Assembly (NCBI GenBank): GCA_942491975.1
Contig: CALOCY010000004.1
Span: forward strand, 2,604,001-2,668,000
From: CALOCY01 sp942491975
Lineage (GTDB): Bacteria > Bacteroidota > Bacteroidia > Bacteroidales > Prolixibacteraceae
Direction of reading: 5' to 3'
DNA: 64,000 nucleotides
Numbering within the stretch: position 1 is the first letter of the stretch; the number at the start of each line of letters is the position of its first letter. Below are positions 9,428 to 19,416 of this stretch, piece after piece. The notes below the pieces were generated by a model, which was not told the origin of the DNA, did no database searches, and worked only from the letters and a program-made list of their open reading frames with translations. Position numbers and translations under genes: made by a program.

Positions 9428-12013
9428 TTAATAATAGCGTTGTTTTATTTCAGCTGCCCTGCGTACCGGATCAATTGATTGAAGAATTTTATTCTTAAGA
9501 CTGGCGGGATATGTCGGGTTATCAGCCAGAAATTTCTCTACAATATCGACCACATCAAATGATGAGTATCCTTTTAACGTGGTATCAAGCCAGTTTTTAG
9601 GGAAGAAGATGTCGCCGGTAACCTGCAACTCTTCCAAAATTTCAAGTGAAGGCAGTACATATTTAATGGATGTTGAAGCACGTAAAGGATGGTGTAAACA
9701 GGCCAATGCTGATAACACCCAATCTTCAACTTCACGGTTATGACTATCCCTAAGGCTCTCAAAAAAGGCATCACGCGCCAACGGATCAGAAGATATGGCA
9801 GGAATAATAAAGCTCATCTTTCTTCTCCTGTCTTCATTCTTAAGCCTGTTTAGCTGCCTTATAAGTATTCCACGCGAATTAACAACATCATGGAGTGCCA
9901 GATCAAAAGCGATATTCATATAGTCATTTTCTGATAATTCAAGCCCCGGAATAGTTGCCTGCTGATCCCATATTCCCATCATTTTCTCTACCCCCTGGGG
10001 GGTAAGGACAATTTTTCGCCATGTATTAAACAGATTCCTTTTTACCCCAGAATCCTGATGCCTTTCTATCATACCCCAAAGCAATTCTTCAACTTGTCCC
10101 GAAAAACTGATCCGGTCTTCAGTAGTCAAAAAATCCCAATATACATTTTCAAGGTACCCGGAAATAAGGTGTGTTATTTGCTTATTATTTTCCTGTGGCA
10201 ATGCCCGCAATATCCCTTCAAAAAATTCATGAGGTGCTATTTTCCCATTCAATAAGTTCTCATACAAATCGAGCCAGGATACACCCCTTGTTAGTGATTC
10301 CTTAAAAACCGGAACATTTTTCAATAAATAGTCTATAGTTTTCTTGTCTAAACTAAAATAACCATATGCCAACCCCATTCCGTTGGGAAGGATAAAGTTC
10401 GATTTCATCTCCTCCAAACTGAGGTCAATATCTGCCACAGGGCCACTTAGGTTGTATGGCAATATCCTGGTCTCTTCATCCGAGCCAAACAGGAAGTTTA
10501 ACCGCTGTTTCCACAACCGGTTATAGCCCCAGGGATCGACCTGTGTGAATGAAATTGCTTTTACACTATCATCCTGCGATTCAACAATTTCAATACGGGG
10601 CATTCCCGGCTCATACACCCACATATTGCTCCATTGAGGAAGGTTAATAAATGTTTTTTCATCAAGGATATTGATCAAATCGTCCCATGTGGCATTTTTG
10701 TAGGCATATTTTTCCAAGTATTCCTGCAGCCCGCTACGCATTTTTGCCCCGCCAATCATCTGCTCTAAATGGTTCATAACAATTGGGGCCTTGTGGTAGA
10801 TAATTGCCCCGTATAACGTCCCGGCATCCTCCAGGTTATCGAGTTGTTGACCTATAGGATTTGCCCCGTCAGTCCTGTCAACCGAATAAGCTTTAGGGTA
10901 GTGCGTTAAGAGAAAGTGTAACCGGTGATCCACATCCGGAAACATAGGACTCACAATTTTTCCTGCTATGAAATTGGCAAATACCTCTTTCAGCCATACA
11001 TCATTGAACCATTTCATGGTGACCAGATCGCCAAACCACATGTGCGCCGTTTCATGGGCAATCAGGTTGGCCCTTTCCAGTAGTTCGTCCTGGGTAGCCG
11101 ATTCTTCCAAAAAAAGACTGGAAGCCCGGTAAAGGGTCGCCCCCGTATGCTCCATCCCGTTATATTGAAACGATGGAATTGCAATTACATCATATTTTGC
11201 AAACGGATAATCCATCCCGGTGTATTCTTCAAGCCAGTTAATGGCATGAAAGACCTGTTCAAATATAGCACCGGTATTTGCTTTCAGTTTTTGAGGGTTA
11301 TTCTCCCGGTGATATAGAGTTATTTCCCTGTTGTCGTGTGTTTTAGTGAGTTTATTAAATTTTCCTATTACAAAAGCAAACAGGTAGGTTGACAGCGGCT
11401 TCGTTTTTTCAAATTCAACTACTTTTCTCCCCTCTTTTTGTTTACGTTGTTTTACTTTCCCGTTACCAATTGCTTCCCAACCATCAGGAACATCCAATGT
11501 GAGCGAAAACATTGCTTTCATATCGGGTTGATCGAAACAGGGAAATGCCGTACGTGCACGATCCGGCACAAACAGGGTATAGAGAAAGTCATCGCTCCGG
11601 TTAAGCGACTGGTTTCCTGCGATAAATTCGATCTCAACGGTATTTCCCCCCCGGTAAAAATATTTCTCGGGAATAATGATGTGTTCATTCTGAAAAATAT
11701 ATTCAACCTTTTTCCCTCTTACGGTTACCGATTTTAACTTCTCTTTTGATTCCCTGAAATCAATCACAATAGGGTGCTTCCCCCCGGAAAACTTAAAGCT
11801 AATGACTTCCTGCCCGGTTATCTGTTCCGTTTTACGCTCAGGTATCCGAAATCTAATGTCATATTCCAGTTGTTTAATTTTTTCAGCCCTGTATTCTGCC
11901 AGGTCAAATGACACCCCCGGGTCAGGATCATAAAATTTATGCGAACAGCTGCTGCATAAAAAAACAAGGAGCGCGAACAATACCGGTATATATATATTTC
12001 TGAATTCCCTCAT
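9428..12013 (-). CDS. M1-family metallo-aminopeptidase, lipoprotein
   Basis: The 861-residue product has a lipoprotein signal (lipobox in LLVFLCSSC). M1 peptidases remove N-terminal residues from peptides using one zinc. The zinc motif HETAH is at about residue 320, and the third ligand Glu lies 19 residues after it in NDVWLKEVFANF. The exopeptidase loop appears as YNGMEHTGA, a variant of GAMEN just before the zinc site. The N-terminal beta domain, thermolysin-like catalytic domain and a long helical C-terminal region match family length. The lipid anchor puts it in the periplasm or on the outer membrane. It is transcribed alone, with its 3' end 5 bp from the foldback element. Confidence 0.93.
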   Translation of the reverse strand: MREFRNIYIPVLFALLVFLCSSCSHKFYDPDPGVSFDLAEYRAEKIKQLEYDIRFRIPERKTEQITGQEVISFKFSGGKHPIVIDFRESKEKLKSVTVRGKKVEYIFQNEHIIIPEKYFYRGGNTVEIEFIAGNQSLNRSDDFLYTLFVPDRARTAFPCFDQPDMKAMFSLTLDVPDGWEAIGNGKVKQRKQKEGRKVVEFEKTKPLSTYLFAFVIGKFNKLTKTHDNREITLYHRENNPQKLKANTGAIFEQVFHAINWLEEYTGMDYPFAKYDVIAIPSFQYNGMEHTGATLYRASSLFLEESATQDELLERANLIAHETAHMWFGDLVTMKWFNDVWLKEVFANFIAGKIVSPMFPDVDHRLHFLLTHYPKAYSVDRTDGANPIGQQLDNLEDAGTLYGAIIYHKAPIVMNHLEQMIGGAKMRSGLQEYLEKYAYKNATWDDLINILDEKTFINLPQWSNMWVYEPGMPRIEIVESQDDSVKAISFTQVDPWGYNRLWKQRLNFLFGSDEETRILPYNLSGPVADIDLSLEEMKSNFILPNGMGLAYGYFSLDKKTIDYLLKNVPVFKESLTRGVSWLDLYENLLNGKIAPHEFFEGILRALPQENNKQITHLISGYLENVYWDFLTTEDRISFSGQVEELLWGMIERHQDSGVKRNLFNTWRKIVLTPQGVEKMMGIWDQQATIPGLELSENDYMNIAFDLALHDVVNSRGILIRQLNRLKNEDRRRKMSFIIPAISSDPLARDAFFESLRDSHNREVEDWVLSALACLHHPLRASTSIKYVLPSLEILEELQVTGDIFFPKNWLDTTLKGYSSFDVVDIVEKFLADNPTYPASLKNKILQSIDPVRRAAEIKQRYY

Positions 12014-12067
12014 AAAATTGCTATTTCATTCCGTACAGATAAGTATACGAATTTATACATAAATCTA

Positions 12068-12102
12068 TAAAAACAAAAAGCCCCGCTTCTAATTAGCGGG
12101 GC
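12068..12102 (-). terminator. Rho-independent terminator of the efflux operon
   Basis: Read on the minus strand, an 8-bp GC-rich stem (GCCCCGCT/AGCGGGGC, bases 12080-12102) with a 7-base loop is followed by TTTTTGTTTTT. It lies 28 bp after the stop of the TolC-like gene and ends the leftward five-gene operon. Confidence 0.9.
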
Positions 12103-12129
12103 ACCTATAGCTTTATTTACTGCCAGAAC

Positions 12130-13473
12130 TTAGAGACAAATGGGTACTCCATTGTAAAAGTCCAGGATTTTTGTGCTAAAAATATATTGATATTTTGCTT
12201 GTAACAGCCCCAACTGTGCTTTGGTCAGGTTGTTTTTAGACTCATTGTACTCCACCGAGTTCACAGCCCCCAGGTTGTATTTTTCTTCCATATACCGGAA
12301 AGCCTCTTTCATTGAGACTACGGCCTGCTTGTTGGCCACATATTTTTTTAATGCTGCAAAAGCATTGGTATATGCCGTTTCGATCTCTTTACGCAATACA
12401 TCCTTTTGTCTTTCCAATTCCAACTCCTGGTTTCTTACCTGAATACGGGCATTGCTGATATTGGTTTTGGTTTGGTGGTAATTAAATATGGGAATGTTTA
12501 GTGTAAACCCAAGACTTTTTCTGTCGTTATTATCTATCTGATCTGAGAAATCTATTTTATTCCCAGTCATATCTTCATATTTATTATTGTAGTTATTATA
12601 ATAATTAGCCCCAAAAGATAACGAAGGATATCGGGCACCTTTGGCCACTTCAAATTCCATTTCCGAACCTTTCAGGTTGTAGGTTGCCCCCCTTATTTCA
12701 GGCCTGTCTCCCACTGCACGATTGTATACATCACGGGCATCCATTAATACATTGCTCGCATCAATCTCGGGAAAATCGGGTTTCACCACGTCAAATTCTT
12801 TGGCATCTTCCAAGTCAAGCAGTTGCACCAGATCAAGATACGCCAACTGCAACTGGTTTTGTGCCTCCACAAGCTGTAGTTCCTCCATGCTATATTGCGC
12901 TTGTATCTCCAATAATTTCCCCTTGGCAATACTTCCTGCATCAACCAGTTTCCCGGTACGGTCAATTTGCTGTTCGGTAATGCCCATTTGTGCTTCAGCC
13001 TCCTCAACCATCTCCTGTGCCAGCAATATCTCCAGGTATTGAGAAGCAATCAATAGCGAAATGTCATTTTTCACTTTGTGCAGGTTTTCCAGACTGGCTT
13101 TCAGTTCAAATTCCCGCTGCCTGATGGTATTCCGAATTTGAAACCCGTTGAACAGGTCAACACTTGTACTTGCAGAAAAGTCTAAATTATTCGAGTTTAC
13201 ATCCCGATATGTATTGTCAAATCCCAATGAACGCCCAAAATTTAGATTTTGTCCTAATCGGGCATTTAAATTAGGGGCCATGCGCATTTTAGATTGCTTG
13301 TGTTGGTTTTGTCGGTATTCAGCATCTAATGCCTGCTGCATTATAGTAATATTGTTCTCGTGTGCATGGTTGATGCACCGCTCCAGTGACCACATATCTT
13401 TTTCCTGGGCTTGCAAACCCAATCCTGAGCAAAGGAATGCGATGAACAATAGTGTGGATATTGATTGTTTCAT
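12130..13473 (-). CDS. TolC-family outer-membrane efflux channel
   Basis: The 447-residue product has a cleavable signal ending LGLQAQ (about residues 18-23). It shows the two tandem outer-membrane efflux protein (OEP) repeats with long coiled-coil helices and an RxNxxAxxxQ-like periodicity, and is of normal length for the family. It would form the trimeric outer-membrane duct for the tripartite pump encoded upstream. It is the last gene of the operon, 58 bp after the adaptor gene, and is followed by a strong terminator. Confidence 0.9.
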   Translation of the reverse strand: MKQSISTLLFIAFLCSGLGLQAQEKDMWSLERCINHAHENNITIMQQALDAEYRQNQHKQSKMRMAPNLNARLGQNLNFGRSLGFDNTYRDVNSNNLDFSASTSVDLFNGFQIRNTIRQREFELKASLENLHKVKNDISLLIASQYLEILLAQEMVEEAEAQMGITEQQIDRTGKLVDAGSIAKGKLLEIQAQYSMEELQLVEAQNQLQLAYLDLVQLLDLEDAKEFDVVKPDFPEIDASNVLMDARDVYNRAVGDRPEIRGATYNLKGSEMEFEVAKGARYPSLSFGANYYNNYNNKYEDMTGNKIDFSDQIDNNDRKSLGFTLNIPIFNYHQTKTNISNARIQVRNQELELERQKDVLRKEIETAYTNAFAALKKYVANKQAVVSMKEAFRYMEEKYNLGAVNSVEYNESKNNLTKAQLGLLQAKYQYIFSTKILDFYNGVPICL

Positions 13474-13531
13474 AATACTATTTCTTTTACACTTTAATGG
13501 AAGTCAAATATATTATATTTAGAGGAAAAAG

Positions 13532-14617
13532 TTATTGTTTAGCCCCTTTTATTTTGTCTTCTTTTGTAAGTCCTTTTAATACTTCAATGTTCACCCCATC
13601 ACTCAACCCAATTTCAACATGCCGTTTCTCATACTGTCCGGGTTCTGCTGCTTCTATCTCAACATAAGCCGAGTCATTTTCAAATTGAAGCAACGCCTCT
13701 GCAATAACAAGTACACTATCTTTCTTCTCTAATACGATATTGGCATTGGCACTGTACCCTGCACGTATAAATTGATCTTTCTGGAGCTTTACATCTGCTT
13801 TTATCTCAAATTGGATGGCCCCGTTTTCTTCTACCCCTTTGGGCGATATATATTCCAAATAGGCATCAAATGACTCACCTTCAAGTGCGCCGACTGTCAA
13901 TATCATGTGCATGCCGGTTTCAATTTTCCCTACTTCAGTTTCATCAACTTTCCCTTCAAATATCATATCGTTCATATCGGCAATGGAAGCGATGGTAGTC
14001 CCGTCATTGAATGTGTTACTCTGTATCACCGAGTTTCCTTCTTTCACCGGAATATCAAGGAGCATGCCATCAATGGTTGAACGGATAAGGGTATTGGTTA
14101 CATTTTTTGATTTTTTGGTCACCCCGTTTTTCACCAGTTCAAGGTTATTTTCGGCTGCATTCAATTCCTCTTTCGAGCTGTCATACGTCAATTTTGCCTT
14201 CTGAAACTCTTCGTATGAGATTACTTTTTTGTCAAACAATTCCTGCTTACGGTTGTAATCAATCTTTGCATCTTCATGACTGATTTTTGCTTTATTTAAC
14301 CGCGAATCGGCTGCATTCAGGTTAACCATATCAGGAATGATCTTCACTTTGGCTATTATATCACCCTTTTTGATCATCTGTCCGGCTTCCATATATACTT
14401 CTTCCACAATACCCGAAACCTGTGGTTTTATTTCAATCTCTTTTCGCGGTACTACCGAACCGGTTGCAACGGTCTTTTTCACTATATCCGATATAAACGG
14501 GGATTCCGTTTTATAAACCACCGGTTTACTTATCGATTTGGATACCAGGAATGCAATTGTTCCTACAATAATTACAATCAAAAGGACAATCCCGAAAATC
14601 TTGAAAAACTTCTTCAT
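13532..14617 (-). CDS. Periplasmic adaptor (HlyD/MacA-type membrane fusion protein)
   Basis: The 361-residue product has one N-terminal membrane helix (about residues 6-27), then a split biotinyl-lipoyl domain (SGIVEEVYMEAGQMIKKGD near residue 68), an alpha hairpin (about residues 100-170), and beta-barrel and membrane-proximal domains. It links inner-membrane ABC transporters to the TolC-like channel. The pairing with two MacB-type permeases and one MacB-type ATPase points to a MacAB-TolC-like system exporting a drug, lipid, peptide or lipoprotein; the substrate cannot be told. A 174-bp spacer carrying an inverted-repeat element separates it from the permease gene upstream. Confidence 0.9.
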   Translation of the reverse strand: MKKFFKIFGIVLLIVIIVGTIAFLVSKSISKPVVYKTESPFISDIVKKTVATGSVVPRKEIEIKPQVSGIVEEVYMEAGQMIKKGDIIAKVKIIPDMVNLNAADSRLNKAKISHEDAKIDYNRKQELFDKKVISYEEFQKAKLTYDSSKEELNAAENNLELVKNGVTKKSKNVTNTLIRSTIDGMLLDIPVKEGNSVIQSNTFNDGTTIASIADMNDMIFEGKVDETEVGKIETGMHMILTVGALEGESFDAYLEYISPKGVEENGAIQFEIKADVKLQKDQFIRAGYSANANIVLEKKDSVLVIAEALLQFENDSAYVEIEAAEPGQYEKRHVEIGLSDGVNIEVLKGLTKEDKIKGAKQ

Positions 14618-14651
14618 CTTATATCTTTTTTATTTTACAATTATATTTTTG

Positions 14652-14742
14652 TTAAACTTTTCCAAAGTTGGGTTTATAAAATAATTCTGTCCTGATTGTC
14701 ATATACATAACAAACCCAGATAAACTTTAGAAAAGTTTTAAT
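14652..14742. repeat. Small inverted-repeat element, copy 1
   Basis: The ends read AAACTTTTCCAAAGTT (14654-14669) and AAACTTTAGAAAAGTTT (14722-14738) in inverted orientation, with GGGTTT/AAACCC extending the arms inward. A second element with the same outer motif is at 46027-46119. It has no coding capacity. A mobile or regulatory repeat of about 90 bp is inferred. Confidence 0.55.
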
Positions 14743-14791
14743 ATTCAGTTTTTTACAAAAAAGCAATGAACGATTAACCTGATTAAAATTT

Positions 14792-16057
14792 TTATTCATC
14801 TCTTAACGCATCAATAGGCTTGATACGGACAGCCCGCTTGGCCGGCAACCAGCCTGCAAACAGACCTGATATAATCAAGACGGTCAATGCTGCAATGGCT
14901 ACATTCAGGTTGACCTCCGGTGTACGTATAAATATTTCGCTGCCCGCTTCTCTCATTACTTCCAACCAATAGCTAATAAAATCCAGCAAAAACACTCCAA
15001 TTGATAATCCCAAATAACCTGCTACGGTAGTTAAAATAACGCTTTCACTTACAATTTGCCCGATAATTTTTCCCGGTGTGGCACCCAGTGCCCGTTGAAT
15101 GCCTATTTCCTGTGTACGCTCTTTTACCGTAACCAACATAATATTGCTTACCCCGATTACCCCGGCCAGCAATGTGCCAATGCCTACAACCCAGACAACA
15201 ATATGAATGATCGAAAATAACATATTCATCTGCCCCATCTGTTTTTCAAGATTTACATGAGATACTGCCTGATAGTCTTCAGGGGCGATGGAGTGCCGCT
15301 CTTTTAAAGCTGCAATAATTTTTTTCTCCATCACCGCTACATTGTGCTCTTCCTTCACCGTTATAGCATAAAAATGCACATCATCCCCGTAATTGTAGGC
15401 CTGCTGCATGGTTGAAAAAGGAAGGTATATTGTTTCTTCTTTTCTCCCTCCAAAATTGATGTTCGGGTTTTCGGGTTCATGCACCCCGACAACCTGGTAA
15501 TATATCCCTGCAACCCTCAAATATTGTCCTATCGGGTTCTCCCCTTCATCAAACATTTCTTCTTCAACACGGGTGCCAATCACACACACCTTTCGCTTTT
15601 CCCGGATATCAACTTCATTGATAAACCGTCCTTTGGGCATTTTGTGCGGGTCAATTCTGTTATAATCGGGATAATCACCCATAATACTAAATGATCCGGT
15701 ACGTTTCCCTCTTATGGTATTGTCGCCCGGGCGATTGGCAAACAGGCGGGGAGCCATGTATTCATGCTCTATGATGTTTTTACGAAGGTATTCAGTGTCA
15801 GCATTGTTGAAATTCCAACGACGCCCGCGCTTAAACCCTTTGTAAGGTTTACTTGTAGGAGCTGTCCATACAAAGCATGAGTTGGTGGCAAAGCTTCGTG
15901 CGCCATGCCTTATCCCGTTTTCAAGACCGTTCCCTGCCCCGGCAAGTATCATGAGCATGAAAATTCCCCAGAATACCCCAAAAGCAGTAAGGAAGCTTCT
16001 GAGCTTGTTTTTTTTGATTGCACTCCATATTTCTGTCCATCGGTCAAGATCAAACAT
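14792..16057 (-). CDS. MacB-type ABC transporter permease (second of two)
   Basis: The 421-residue product has the MacB/FtsX layout: one N-terminal membrane helix (about residues 15-40, FGVFWGIFMLMILAGAGNG), a periplasmic MacB core domain (about 45-270), then three helices in the C-terminal FtsX domain, with the conserved GVSNIMLVTVKERTQEIGIQ and ALGATPGKI loop. It ends PIDALRDE, as does its neighbour. It is a paralogue of the gene immediately upstream (34-bp gap) and probably forms a heterodimer with it, sharing the single ATPase. Confidence 0.92.
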   Translation of the reverse strand: MFDLDRWTEIWSAIKKNKLRSFLTAFGVFWGIFMLMILAGAGNGLENGIRHGARSFATNSCFVWTAPTSKPYKGFKRGRRWNFNNADTEYLRKNIIEHEYMAPRLFANRPGDNTIRGKRTGSFSIMGDYPDYNRIDPHKMPKGRFINEVDIREKRKVCVIGTRVEEEMFDEGENPIGQYLRVAGIYYQVVGVHEPENPNINFGGRKEETIYLPFSTMQQAYNYGDDVHFYAITVKEEHNVAVMEKKIIAALKERHSIAPEDYQAVSHVNLEKQMGQMNMLFSIIHIVVWVVGIGTLLAGVIGVSNIMLVTVKERTQEIGIQRALGATPGKIIGQIVSESVILTTVAGYLGLSIGVFLLDFISYWLEVMREAGSEIFIRTPEVNLNVAIAALTVLIISGLFAGWLPAKRAVRIKPIDALRDE

Positions 16058-16091
16058 TGTGTTTTCTGATTTGAACTGTTATAGATTGTGT

Positions 16092-17360
16092 TTATTCGTC
16101 ACGCAGTGCCTCTATAGGCCTGATCCGTGCTGCCCGTTTTGCCGGGAAATACCCGGCAATGGTTCCTGCTGCAATTAATATCATGGTTGAGTACATAGCA
16201 ATATTCACATCAACCGTAGGGTTCCTGAACATTATACCTCCTCCCCGTTCTCCGGCATCAGCCTGAGGGGTATTGGCTACAATAGCTTCAACAATGACAT
16301 TAACTATTTCCATAGTCCCTACTCCAAAAACAAGGCCAATATAACCTGCAACGGTTGTGATTAATATTGACTCCAGTAAAATGAGTCCGATCACTGATCC
16401 CGGTGTAGCCCCAATGGCTTTTCGGATACCCACCTCTTTGGTGCGTTCTTTTACCACAATCAGCATAATATTGCTTACCCCCACCACACTGGCAATCAGG
16501 GTAAATATCCCTATTATCCAGATAAATACATTGATGCTGAAAAATATATTCTTTGTTTCAATATAATCCTTCAATGAATTGTAGCTGCCCAATGCCCTGC
16601 GGTCTTCAGGATTAAATTTGTGTCGCCTGGCCAGTGTTTCCCGTATCCGGTTTTCAATGGCAATGCTTTCCAGTTCACTTACCTGTGCGATTGTGAATCC
16701 AAAGCTGTGTACCCTGTTCCTTCCATTAAAAATGGCCTGTGCGGTAGTTATCGGGATATAGGCATTCCTAAAATTTTCCTGTTGAAATTTATGGATTACA
16801 CCTACTACTTTAAAAGCTACATTGTTGACTTTTACATACTCTCCAACAGGATCAATACCATTAAAAAGTGCCTCTTCAATGTCTGTCCCGATGACAATGA
16901 CCTTACGCTGACTTTTTACATCCAGGTCATTCAGGTAACGTCCTTTGGTCAATATATGATTTTCAATGGTTTCCCAATCCGGGTTCACCCCTTCGGTATA
17001 ATAATTCCCGTATTCATCTTTATACGAGAAGTTCGGGCTTCCCACACTATACCTTGGAGTAATACATTCGATACCTTCCAGCCTTTTGAGAGCATGATAA
17101 TCATCGTCTTTCAACCGTATGGGACGTCCTGCTTTTAAGCCTTTCCAGGGCAGGCTGGTCTCCCCTGTCCATATCCGTAACGCATTGGTTGCATTCCGCT
17201 GAAAGTTCATGGAAACCCCATTGTTAAGACCATTTCCTAATCCCAGCAAAATTATAAGAATCCATATGCCCCATGCCACACTAAACCCGGTCAAAAAAGT
17301 CCGAAGTTTATTTTTCTTCATGGTACTGAATATTTCCTGCCACTTGTCTTTATCAAACAT
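16092..17360 (-). CDS. MacB-type ABC transporter permease (first of two)
   Basis: The 422-residue product has the same architecture as the next gene: N-terminal helix (SVAWGIWILIILLGLGNG), periplasmic core, and FtsX domain with GVSNIMLIVVKERTKEVGIR and AIGATPGSV, ending PIEALRDE. It starts 14 bp after the ATPase gene. The shared ends and motifs show that the two permeases arose by duplication; a heterodimeric permease is the simplest reading. Confidence 0.92.
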   Translation of the reverse strand: MFDKDKWQEIFSTMKKNKLRTFLTGFSVAWGIWILIILLGLGNGLNNGVSMNFQRNATNALRIWTGETSLPWKGLKAGRPIRLKDDDYHALKRLEGIECITPRYSVGSPNFSYKDEYGNYYTEGVNPDWETIENHILTKGRYLNDLDVKSQRKVIVIGTDIEEALFNGIDPVGEYVKVNNVAFKVVGVIHKFQQENFRNAYIPITTAQAIFNGRNRVHSFGFTIAQVSELESIAIENRIRETLARRHKFNPEDRRALGSYNSLKDYIETKNIFFSINVFIWIIGIFTLIASVVGVSNIMLIVVKERTKEVGIRKAIGATPGSVIGLILLESILITTVAGYIGLVFGVGTMEIVNVIVEAIVANTPQADAGERGGGIMFRNPTVDVNIAMYSTMILIAAGTIAGYFPAKRAARIRPIEALRDE

Positions 17361-17374
17361 GACTTACACGGGTG

Positions 17375-18112
17375 TTAGTTTCTTACCTGTTCTGCTTTTT
17401 GTTCGGCAGTCACTATTTTCCTGAAATCACGCAATTCCCCGTTGCGCATGTCTGTGCCGATAATCCCGTCTTTAAGGCTGATCACCCGCTCGGTCATCCC
17501 GGCAATGTCGTGCTCGTGGGTTACAAGTAGTATGGTAATGCCTTCCCGGTTCACCTCTTTCAGGATATCCATTACTTCCAGTGAAGTTGCTGAGTCGAGC
17601 GCCCCTGTTGGTTCATCAGCCAATATAATTTTGGGTTTTGAGATTAATGAACGGGCAATAGCGATACGTTGTTTTTGACCCCCTGATAACTCATTGGGCA
17701 TGTGTTCTGCCCACTCTTTCAGGCCAAGCTTGTCCAAATACTCCATGGCAATCATGTTCCGCTTTTTACGCTTTATCCCCTGATAGTAGAGCGGAAGGGC
17801 CACATTTTCCATCGCATTTTTAAACGAGATCAGGTTGAACGATTGAAAGATAAAGCCCACCATTTCGTTACGTAACAGTGCCGCCTGCTTCTCTGTCATA
17901 TGTACAATCTTTTTCCCTCCAAGGACATATTTCCCCTTATCGTAGTTGTCAAGTATACCCAGAATATTTAACAATGTGGATTTCCCCGAACCGGATGATC
18001 CCATAATGGAAACAAACTCCCCTTGTTCTACATTCAGGTCAATGCCTTTTAATACATGCAACCTGTTAAAGCCAGTTACGTACGACTTATGAATACTGTC
18101 TAATTGAATCAT
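17375..18112 (-). CDS. MacB/LolD-type ABC transporter ATPase
   Basis: The 245-residue product has Walker A GSSGSGKST (residues 38-46), signature LSGGQKQR (about 142-149), Walker B IILADEPTGALDS and the H-loop LLVTHE. The length and the GALDS extension are typical of the MacB/LolD/FtsE subfamily, which drives mechanotransmission rather than classic substrate import. It is the first gene of the five-gene efflux operon (ATPase, permease, permease, adaptor, TolC). The 287-bp region before it (18113-18399) carries no gene and presumably the promoter; it contains a short inverted repeat (AATAGTTACACTATT near 18285), but no convincing promoter was found. Confidence 0.93.
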   Translation of the reverse strand: MIQLDSIHKSYVTGFNRLHVLKGIDLNVEQGEFVSIMGSSGSGKSTLLNILGILDNYDKGKYVLGGKKIVHMTEKQAALLRNEMVGFIFQSFNLISFKNAMENVALPLYYQGIKRKKRNMIAMEYLDKLGLKEWAEHMPNELSGGQKQRIAIARSLISKPKIILADEPTGALDSATSLEVMDILKEVNREGITILLVTHEHDIAGMTERVISLKDGIIGTDMRNGELRDFRKIVTAEQKAEQVRN

Positions 18113-18399
18113 ATTTATTCTAATTTTTGCTGCCTAAGATGTAATTGTTACTTAATACTTTCCCGTATTATTTTGTCTGAAGGAAATCTCCTTTCGTTCT
18201 AATTGGTATGCAGTTATTTTTTTGCATTACACCAATACCTTTATTTTTTAACACTAAGGGTAAGACTCCTGAAAGCGGATAATAGTTACACTATTAGACA
18301 AAGAAAGTGAATATTCGTTGCAAAAAAATCAAACCGGTATTTAAGCTGGTGTCCGAATGAAATTGAATTATCAGGGTAAAAGCAGCCGATAACCTATTG

Positions 18400-19386
18400 C
18401 TACACAAACTGCAAATAAACAACCAATCCCACAAGGGTGTAGAAGAAAAAACCACCCAAAAATCTGCGCTTCATGAATACCAGATAATTGGCAATGAGGT
18501 ACGAGAGTGGAATACACTGGATAATGATGATCTCTTTAGATACAGATGGTATTGCAATCAACACAACCAGTGAGATTACAAACAGCCAGAATAACACCTG
18601 AAAGTATTTGCGTGAACTGATTTTTTTTTCATCAAAACTATGCAACAACATGTATGCACTCCCGAGAAGGATCAAACAGATCATGTAGCCTATATAGACC
18701 TGGATTTCCAGTTTGCTTCGTATGAAATAATTATGCGTGAATATATTCTGTTGGATGAGTTCGGGAATTTCACCCATTCTGTCAACCAGAAAATAATAGC
18801 TTACACCCAAAAGTAACGGAACAACAGCACCTAATAGTGGCAATGCAAAGTCACGCCATTGCCGGTTCTTTTTTACAATAGTAAAACCTATCCACACAAT
18901 TGGAAGAAAAGCAATAGTATGCAGATAAAACAATGCGCCCAACCCGATGAAGAAGCCCGCATTGAAGGCATACCTTAATGAGCGTTGATCCTGAAGTGCA
19001 GCAAAGATATTGTCAATAACAAAAAACAGGCATAGTGCAGCAAAGTAAACCGGATGAAGATGATGTAACGTTTTCAGCCCGCTTGTTATCAACACAAATA
19101 TCCCGGCAGGCAAAAATGTCCTTATCCGAATAAAAGAGTATTGCATATTCAATCGCAAGGCAAGAAATGTCAGTACCAAAAGAATGGCTAAAGCCAATCC
19201 GGTAGATAAAAAGTTATTTTCGCCAATCAATCGGCTAATAGGATGAAACAAAGGCATTTTATCTTCCCCCGGGAAAAAAGGATAGGTTTTCCCGGAAACA
19301 AAAGCCCCTATCCAGATGCCCGCTCCGATTAGAGGAATCAGGATAAAATTCAACGTACTATTGCTTTTAAATATGCGTAACAGCAT
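18400..19386 (-). CDS. DUF6427-like polytopic membrane protein
   Basis: The 328-residue product is almost entirely membrane helices, about nine or ten by eye. The N-terminal LRIFKSNSTLNFILIPLIG and overall pattern resemble the Bacteroidota DUF6427 family, whose function is not established. It is the last gene of a leftward operon, starting 30 bp after the purD stop. Co-location with a DUF2723 membrane protein and a deacetylase suggests envelope glycan work, but that is an inference from context. Confidence 0.65.
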   Translation of the reverse strand: MLLRIFKSNSTLNFILIPLIGAGIWIGAFVSGKTYPFFPGEDKMPLFHPISRLIGENNFLSTGLALAILLVLTFLALRLNMQYSFIRIRTFLPAGIFVLITSGLKTLHHLHPVYFAALCLFFVIDNIFAALQDQRSLRYAFNAGFFIGLGALFYLHTIAFLPIVWIGFTIVKKNRQWRDFALPLLGAVVPLLLGVSYYFLVDRMGEIPELIQQNIFTHNYFIRSKLEIQVYIGYMICLILLGSAYMLLHSFDEKKISSRKYFQVLFWLFVISLVVLIAIPSVSKEIIIIQCIPLSYLIANYLVFMKRRFLGGFFFYTLVGLVVYLQFV

Positions 19387-19416
19387 TGTTGCTTTTTATC
19401 AATGGTTTAAAACAGA